42,020 nt of DNA from DASZHA01 sp035938265 (GTDB taxonomy: Bacteria > Chloroflexota > Dormibacteria > DASZGP01). Below the pieces are notes generated by a model, which worked only from the letters and a program-made list of their open reading frames with translations, had not been told where the DNA came from and made no database searches. Within the stretch, counting starts at the first letter, position 1. Every line of letters starts with the position of its first letter. A program made the position numbers and the translations under genes. Shown here piece by piece: positions 42,016 to 42,020 of the stretch. Location of the stretch: the NCBI GenBank assembly GCA_035938265.1, contig DASZHA010000003.1, forward strand, positions 1 to 42,020, read 5' to 3'.

Positions 42016-42020
42016 GAAGG

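Overview
The window is about 42 kb of high-GC bacterial chromosome, densely packed with housekeeping genes. All but two genes lie on the minus strand. I see no transposon, integrase, prophage, CRISPR array or tRNA. The gene complement (diaminopimelate-pathway lysine genes, RNase J, a family-4 uracil-DNA glycosylase, separate SecD and SecF, a threonyl-tRNA synthetase without the TGS domain) suggests a deep-branching, high-GC Terrabacteria lineage. A Dormibacterota or Chloroflexota relative is my best guess, made from gene content alone.

Layout, left to right (transcription mostly runs right to left). 1-8.3 kb: start of a RodZ-like gene, ftsK, an M50-like membrane protein with an altered zinc motif, RNase J, uracil-DNA glycosylase, dapA, asd, dapB. 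8.4-10.1 kb: a divergent hotdog thioesterase, then RidA-like, SnoaL-like and uncharacterised small proteins. 10.1-23.5 kb: the translation and RNA-metabolism block secD-secF-rimP-nusA-ylxR-infB-rbfA-nrnA-truB-ribF-lipid kinase-rpsO-pnp. 23.5-31 kb: yebC-ruvC-ruvA-(O-methyltransferase)-ruvB-queA-tgt, with tyrS upstream. 31-33.1 kb: a plus-strand class A penicillin-binding protein. 33.1-39.1 kb: infC-rpmI-rplT-pheS-pheT-cvpA-mpg behind a promoter and an attenuator-like leader. 39.1-42 kb: thrS, a small zinc-ribbon protein, a possible small structured RNA, and a membrane protein at the window edge.

The strongest unexpected signal is in translation starts. Five conserved genes have no ATG, GTG or TTG where the family N-terminus must begin. 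infB, infC and rnj have an in-frame ATC behind a Shine-Dalgarno sequence. queA and mpg have only CTG, placed at the stop codon of the gene before them. Both initiation factors IF2 and IF3 are in this set, which suggests control by start-codon discrimination. A second pattern is a TANNNT -10 element 6-9 bases before the start codon of seven genes, including two divergent pairs, as expected for leaderless mRNAs.

Other points worth a look: a C-terminal QLSLF clamp-binding motif on the uracil-DNA glycosylase, a methyltransferase inserted between ruvA and ruvB, an infC leader with competing pairing partners, and a plus-strand stem-loop RNA candidate near 41.4 kb. I do not see a new defence or mobile system here.
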